From: Nostoc sp. XA010
GTDB taxonomy: Bacteria > Cyanobacteriota > Cyanobacteriia > Cyanobacteriales > Nostocaceae
Direction of reading: 5' to 3'
Length of the DNA: 37,632 bases
Assembly: GCF_020829625.1 (NCBI RefSeq)
Contig: NZ_JAIVFX010000034.1
Location: forward strand, 1-37,632
In this document: positions 33,855-37,632 of the stretch, piece by piece
Layout of the letters: each line of letters starts with the position of its first letter
Numbering within the stretch: the first letter of the stretch is position 1
Program-made: the position numbers and the translations under genes
Notes under the pieces: generated by a model
Database searches by the model: none
What the model saw: the letters and a program-made list of their open reading frames with translations, nothing else
What the model was told of the DNA's origin: nothing

Positions 33855-33917
33855 GTCATTGGTCATTAGTCATTAGTCATTGGTCATTGGTCATTAGTTA
33901 TTTGTTATTTGTTATTA
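33855..33917 (-). repeat. STRR array at the surE start
   Basis: About nine 7-bp units, GTCATTA/GTCATTG then TTATTTG (minus strand TAATGAC/CAATGAC), run directly up to the surE start codon. The opposite orientation of the same unit occurs at 34231-34277. Confidence 0.85.
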
Positions 33918-34230
33918 GCCATTTGTCAATGTCTGAGGTCACAAGTAGCAAAAAACCATACACACTCACTAGTACACTGTGGCGGAAGTTTGCCTACCTT
34001 TAACAAGGGGCAAAAAGCTCCTTGTCTAGTTAATTAATGTGTATGTTAGCTGGATATTGAGATGTTACCTGAATTTATGCCAAGCTGTACTAAGCTGACG
34101 TGCATCTAAATTTGATAATTTAGCGCCTGAACCCGTTTGCTGCCTTAGATAGCCCTGTCAAACTAGATGACGAACAGCTTAATGGCATAGCTGTAAGTTG
34201 ATTTATCGAGCAACTCACAGCTTTTGACTA
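33918..34230. other. Spacer between inverted STRR arrays
   Basis: 313 bp between the surE and pheS repeat arrays, holding promoters for both divergent genes. ACAAGGGG...CTCCTTGT (about 34001-34025) can form a hairpin. AGTACACTGTGGCGGAAG near 33971-33988 looks like an insertion-sequence or MITE end known from memory in Nostoc, but no partner end is identified. Confidence 0.35.
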
Positions 34231-34277
34231 TAGACTAATGACTAATGACTAATGACCAATGACTAATAACTAATGAC
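34231..34277 (+). repeat. STRR array at the pheS start
   Basis: About six units of ATGACTA (variants ATGACCA, ATAACTA). The pheS start codon ATG 34273 is the first three bases of the last unit. Each upstream unit ATG would open a four-codon frame M-T-N-D ending TAA, so the leader carries several mini-ORFs. Confidence 0.85.
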
Positions 34278-35265
34278 TAGCAATTTAGAAGCTCAACTTT
34301 TAGCACTGCGGCAAGAAGGAGAAAAAGCGATCGCAGCCGCCGACACCTTAGAACGTCTGGAGGAACTCAGAGTTAACTATCTGGGTAAAAAAGGGGAACT
34401 GGGGGCATTGTTGCGAAGTATGGGGCAGATGAGTGCAGAGGAACGACCAAAAATTGGAGCGATCGCCAATACAGTCAAAGAATCCTTGCAAACTAGTCTA
34501 GACCAGCAACGCGTCGCCCTGGAAGCCGCGCAAATTCAGGTACAGCTAGAGGCGGAAACTCTTGATGTAACTATGCCGGGAATTTACAGTCCCCAAGGTC
34601 GCATTCATCCCCTCAATGGAATTATCGACCGGGCACTGGATATTTTTGTTGGTATGGGCTACACCGTGGCTCAAGGGCCAGAAATGGAAACAGATTATTA
34701 TAATTTCGAGGCTCTTAATACCCCGCCTGACCACCCCGCCCGTGATATGCAAGATACCTTCTATTTGCCAGATGGTAATCTTTTACGCACTCATACCTCG
34801 TCAGTGCAAATTCGTTACATGGAAAGAGAAGAACCACCGATTCGGGTTGTGGCTCCAGGGCGAGTTTATCGGCGAGATAATGTAGACGCTACTCACTCGG
34901 CAGTTTTCCATCAAATAGAACTTTTAGCCATTGACGAGGGACTAACTTTTACAGACCTCAAAGGCACAATTAAAGTATTTTTACAAGCAATATTTGGCGA
35001 TTTGCCAATTCGCTTCCGCGCCAGTTATTTCCCGTTTACTGAACCTTCTGCTGAAGTGGATTTGCAGTGGAATGGTCGCTGGCTGGAGGTAATGGGCTGC
35101 GGTATGGTCGATCCAAATGTACTTAAGTCTGTGGGTTATGATCCAGAAGTTTATACTGGGTTTGCTGCGGGTTTTGGTGTAGAACGCTTTGCAATGGTGT
35201 TACACCAAATCGATGATATTCGTCGCTTGTATGCTAGTGATTTACGGTTTTTGCAGCAATTTTAG
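34273..35265 (+). CDS. pheS: Phenylalanyl-tRNA synthetase alpha subunit
   Basis: Charges tRNA-Phe with the beta subunit as an alpha2-beta2 tetramer. 330 residues. The N-terminal coiled coil (about 5-90; LRVNYLGKKGELGALLRSMG) is followed by the class II catalytic core: motif 1 region HPLNGIIDRALDIFVGMGY, motif 2 with LLRTHTSSVQIRYM and GRVYRRD, and motif 3 GFAAGFGVERFAMV. pheT is not in the window, so the subunits are encoded apart, as is common in cyanobacteria. The start codon lies inside a heptamer repeat and no Shine-Dalgarno is seen. Confidence 0.97.
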   Translation: MTSNLEAQLLALRQEGEKAIAAADTLERLEELRVNYLGKKGELGALLRSMGQMSAEERPKIGAIANTVKESLQTSLDQQRVALEAAQIQVQLEAETLDVTMPGIYSPQGRIHPLNGIIDRALDIFVGMGYTVAQGPEMETDYYNFEALNTPPDHPARDMQDTFYLPDGNLLRTHTSSVQIRYMEREEPPIRVVAPGRVYRRDNVDATHSAVFHQIELLAIDEGLTFTDLKGTIKVFLQAIFGDLPIRFRASYFPFTEPSAEVDLQWNGRWLEVMGCGMVDPNVLKSVGYDPEVYTGFAAGFGVERFAMVLHQIDDIRRLYASDLRFLQQF

Positions 35266-35309
35266 GCATACGTAATAGTTATGTACTGCAAAGAAGGTAA
35301 CAATAAATA

Positions 35310-35525
35310 ATGACCTCAGTCTCCAGGTTAGATCAAGTTCTAGAAAGCATCGAGAATTTATCAGTAGATGAACAAGAAGCACTAATTGATCTGATACGTC
35401 ATCGGTTAGCAGAACGGCGGCGTTCTGAAATTGCTGCTAATATCGCTCAAGCACAGGTTGAATACCAGGCAGGTAAAGTGTTCCGTGGAACAGTTACTCA
35501 AATAATGGATGAGTTACGCAAGTGA
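35310..35525 (+). CDS. Antitoxin of a RelE/YafQ-type pair
   Basis: 71 residues. DQVLESIENLSVDEQEALIDLIRHRLAERRR forms the helical antitoxin core common in cyanobacterial type II pairs. The C-terminal part (YQAGKVFRGTVTQIMDELRK) is the likely toxin-binding region. Its TGA overlaps the toxin GTG by four bases (GTGA), so translation is coupled. It sits 44 bp after pheS and may also be read from that transcript. Confidence 0.85.
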   Translation: MTSVSRLDQVLESIENLSVDEQEALIDLIRHRLAERRRSEIAANIAQAQVEYQAGKVFRGTVTQIMDELRK

Positions 35526-35806
35526 GAACTGTAGTTCTGGCATCATCGTTTAAACGGGCGTTTAAGCGATTGGTAAGACGACAGCCAGAATTAGAAGAGC
35601 GAATTGAAGAGCGGTTAGCACTACTAACCGCCGATCCATTTGATCCACTGTTGCAGACCCATAAGCTTAAAGGCAAACTGTCTGGAGCTTGGGCGTGTTC
35701 AGTGGATTATGGTTGTCGCATTGTCTTTAACTTTGTGCAAAATATAGAATCTGGTGAAGAGGAAATTTTGCTAATTGATATCGGCACTCATGATGAAGTT
35801 TACTGA
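35522..35806 (+). CDS. RelE/YafQ-like mRNA interferase toxin
   Basis: 94 residues from a GTG start. The RelE/ParE fold is supported by SSFKRAFKRLVRRQPELEERIEERL at the N terminus and by DPLLQTHKLKGKLSGAWACSVDYGCRIVF in the core, with LLIDIGTHDEVY at the end. The H-K-L-x-G-x-L and GTHDEVY segments match the YafQ-type group. It is intact, unlike the RelE-like gene at 28775. Such toxins cleave mRNA at the ribosome when the antitoxin is degraded. Confidence 0.87.
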   Translation: MRTVVLASSFKRAFKRLVRRQPELEERIEERLALLTADPFDPLLQTHKLKGKLSGAWACSVDYGCRIVFNFVQNIESGEEEILLIDIGTHDEVY

Positions 35807-36111
35807 GTTGTAGATGCTGTTCTAGTGTTTTCCTACTAAATTTTAGAAAAATCGGCGACTTGAATTTCCTTTAGATTGAAAACTTGAATGCGATCGCTCA
35901 AGAAACCAGATTTACAGGAAACAGTGCGATCGCTTCTACTATTTTTTCAGAATTACAGCTAACCGCAGAGCAAGTACTTAATGCTGGAGAAAGCAATTGG
36001 TGAGTGCCTGCCAGGGATTAATGGCGTTTAACTCAGTATTTTAACTCTTTAAATTGTGGTAAACGATATAAGTAAATTTGTTACCTTAGTGGCAGATCAA
36101 GGAGCCAACTT
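35807..36111. other. Spacer downstream of the toxin-antitoxin pair
   Basis: 305 bp with two HIP1-type sites (near 35891 and 35926) and no supportable gene. AAGGAG at 36099-36104 is the ribosome site of the following broken gene. Confidence 0.4.
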
Positions 36112-36334
36112 ATGAAAAGACAGCACCCCCTATTCTCTCAAGTTGCCTTAGCGCAAGACTTACCAGAATACAATCTGAAGCGAGGGAATGTTGTAACATG
36201 TAACAATTGTAGAATATTACCCCATGCCTGAAGGGGAAGAGGATAGGTATAGTCTGGAAGGGTTTGATTTGCCCCATGTAACGATCGAAGTACTAGCATC
36301 TCAAATTACCCCCATTGGCAGCAAGAAGAAATGA
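36112..36334 (+). pseudogene. DUF4926 gene broken by a 7-bp tandem duplication
   Basis: ATG 36112 (with AAGGAG upstream) reads MKRQHPLFSQVALAQDLPEY, then NLKRGNVVT, then runs out of frame. TGTAACA is duplicated head to tail at 36192-36198 and 36199-36205. Removing one copy restores VVTIVEYYPMPEGEEDRYSL and LEGFDLPHVTIEVLASQI to TGA 36332-36334, a 71-residue DUF4926 protein of unknown function. The rest is undamaged, so the event looks recent. Confidence 0.82.
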
Positions 36335-36358
36335 TTTTAGCATTTCATAGATAAAACT

Positions 36359-36853
36359 TTATTTTCTTTCTGTATGCGAATTTACTTTCTGCTCTGGTCT
36401 GATGAGCGAATGAACATATCTTTCAAAACATCCTTCTAAATTGGCTCCTTTCAAATTGGCTCCACCTAAATTTGCATCCCACAAACTAGCTTTACTCAGA
36501 TTTGCTCCCTGTAAATTAGAATATGTTAAGTTTCTATCCCACAGTCTAGCTCCTTGAAGATTTGCCTTTTGAAGGTTAGCTCTGCTCAAGTTGGCATCCC
36601 TCAGATTAGTATTTTGTAAGTTTGCTCCTTCGAGATTAGCTCCATGAAAATTAATACCACTTAAGTTTGCTCTTTGGAGATTAGCATTTCGTAGGTCAAC
36701 GTATGCTAGATTAGTCTTTTCAAGTAAGCTATATGAACTAATCAAAGATACTACTCTCTGAGCAGTATCCAGATTTGGTGATCGAATGTACAACTTATGA
36801 TAACAGTAATTACTCCAAGCTTGGAAAGTCAGATAATTACCGAATAAGTCCAA
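36359..36853 (-). CDS. Pentapeptide-repeat protein
   Basis: 164 residues. From about 50 to 144 there is a run of A(D/N)LXX units (LRNANLQRANLSGINFHGAN, LQNTNLRDANLSRANL and so on) that would form a right-handed quadrilateral beta helix with about five coils. The N-terminal 45 residues (FGNYLTFQAWSNYCYHKLY) are not a repeat. There is no signal peptide. Such proteins are abundant in cyanobacteria and their functions are mostly unknown. It is on the same strand as the chromate transporter gene, 61 bp downstream of it. Confidence 0.88.
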   Translation of the reverse strand: MDLFGNYLTFQAWSNYCYHKLYIRSPNLDTAQRVVSLISSYSLLEKTNLAYVDLRNANLQRANLSGINFHGANLEGANLQNTNLRDANLSRANLQKANLQGARLWDRNLTYSNLQGANLSKASLWDANLGGANLKGANLEGCFERYVHSLIRPEQKVNSHTERK

Positions 36854-36914
36854 AGCAAAAAGTTAAAATTTAGCCGTAAACAAAAAATTTAAAACTACTT
36901 TTCTATGGCTATTT

Positions 36915-37632
36915 TTAACCTAATAATATGCGTGAAGCCAATCCGATTGCTCCTCCAACCAATACTAACCAGGTCGAATTTATTTTGAATTTAAACACAG
37001 CGATCGCACTCACAATTGCTACGATAATTGTTAACCAATCCACTAGCGCTGCTCGTCCTAATGTGTAAGTTACTCCTGCCATTAATCCGAGAGAAGCCGC
37101 ATTCACACCATCCAGAAATCCACTTGCCCAAGAAGATTGACGTAACTTAGGAACCCAAGGATTAACTACCCAAACCAGCGCAAAAGCTGGCAAAAAAATG
37201 CCAATTGTAGCAGCAATTGCCCCAGCATTTCCTGCTAGCAAATACCCAATAAAGGTTGCGGTGGTAAAAACAGGGCCTGGTGTAAACTGCCCGATCGCTA
37301 CAGCATCTAAAAGCTGCTGTGATGTCAGCCACTGGTTGCGCTCGACCAAATCCCGTTGCAGAAATGCCAGCAACACATAACCACTGCCATAGAGAACACA
37401 TCCAATTTTGAGAAAAAAGACAAAGACGCTAATCCAACTGACTGATGTAACTGCTGCTGTTGTACTACTAACCTGCGCCAGAATACCTGAAATAGGTAAT
37501 AGGAATGCTCCACTTGTGTGTCCTCTAGCTTGCCAATTCTTCACTAGCATGACAGCGATACCTAGTAAAATCAGCACCAAAATTTCGTTCAATCCAGCTA
37601 AATACGCTGCGATTCCTGCTATCCCTGCAATG
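36915..37632 (-). CDS. chrA: Chromate transporter ChrA, C-terminal part (runs off the window)
   Basis: The frame continues to the window edge (residues IAGIAGIAAYLAGLNEILVL and onward), so the 5' end of the gene is missing. The visible ~239 residues hold about six hydrophobic segments and the chromate transporter signature of the second half: FLKIGCVLYGSGYVLLAFL, QQLLDAVAIGQFTPGPVFTTATFIGYLL and GAIAATIGIFLPAFALVW. The G-x-G-x2-L and GQ-x-TPGP motifs match the CHR family. Full-length two-domain ChrA has about 390-450 residues. It exports chromate at the plasma membrane. Confidence 0.9.
   Translation of the reverse strand, partial: IAGIAGIAAYLAGLNEILVLILLGIAVMLVKNWQARGHTSGAFLLPISGILAQVSSTTAAVTSVSWISVFVFFLKIGCVLYGSGYVLLAFLQRDLVERNQWLTSQQLLDAVAIGQFTPGPVFTTATFIGYLLAGNAGAIAATIGIFLPAFALVWVVNPWVPKLRQSSWASGFLDGVNAASLGLMAGVTYTLGRAALVDWLTIIVAIVSAIAVFKFKINSTWLVLVGGAIGLASRILLG

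Noticed and set aside
33855..34277. CRISPR array
   Set aside because: The units are 7 bp with no spacers. This is an STRR heptamer array.

Overview
The window is chromosomal DNA from a filamentous, heterocyst-type cyanobacterium (Nostoc/Anabaena group). The evidence is the very frequent HIP1 octamer GCGATCGC, heptanucleotide tandem repeats (STRR type), short dispersed palindrome-like repeats found both between and inside genes, and cyanobacterial protein families (multi-GAF kinase, CHASE2-kinase, HTH-NACHT, DUF29, DUF4926, LabA/NYN). The exact species cannot be read from this piece.

Layout. 1-5.5 kb: a REC/HD-GYP response regulator, glmU, a frameshifted DUF29 gene, an isoaspartyl peptidase/asparaginase coupled to a DUF2256 zinc-ribbon gene, and a 60-codon membrane fragment. 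5.7-10.7 kb: a 980-residue multi-GAF kinase-like sensor, pyrD, and a convergent membrane/HTH protein. 11.0-13.4 kb: the most unusual locus, a Ro60/Rsr (TROVE + vWA) gene flanked by three tRNA-mimicking Y-type RNAs, with a possible fourth degenerate copy. 13.4-16.8 kb: an HTH-NACHT (STAND) gene interrupted by two in-frame stop codons, and an MGME1-like PD-(D/E)XK protein. 17-24 kb: gor, leuA, a NYN/LabA protein and a CHASE2-Ser/Thr kinase. 24-31.4 kb: a truncated UPF0175/PIN toxin-antitoxin pair, secA, a diheme cytochrome c, a broken RelE-type toxin, a MoxR ATPase and ribF. 31.8-37.6 kb: an MBL-fold hydrolase, surE and pheS (divergent), an intact RelE/YafQ-type toxin-antitoxin pair, a DUF4926 gene killed by a 7-bp tandem duplication, a pentapeptide-repeat protein, and the 3' part of a chromate transporter gene running off the window.

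The Ro/Y RNA locus. Three RNAs (about 11255-11381, 11451-11579, 13266-13375) carry an acceptor-like stem and a canonical T arm. Inserted in the tRNA-like body is a conserved hairpin resembling the Ro-binding stem of Y RNAs. In the first two RNAs the hairpin replaces the anticodon arm and the D arm is kept. In the third it takes the place of the D arm. A 16-nt copy of the apical part of this hairpin lies directly on the Shine-Dalgarno sequence of the Ro gene, which suggests that Ro could repress its own translation. The rest of the window is mostly housekeeping genes, with many decayed accessory genes and active short-repeat dynamics.
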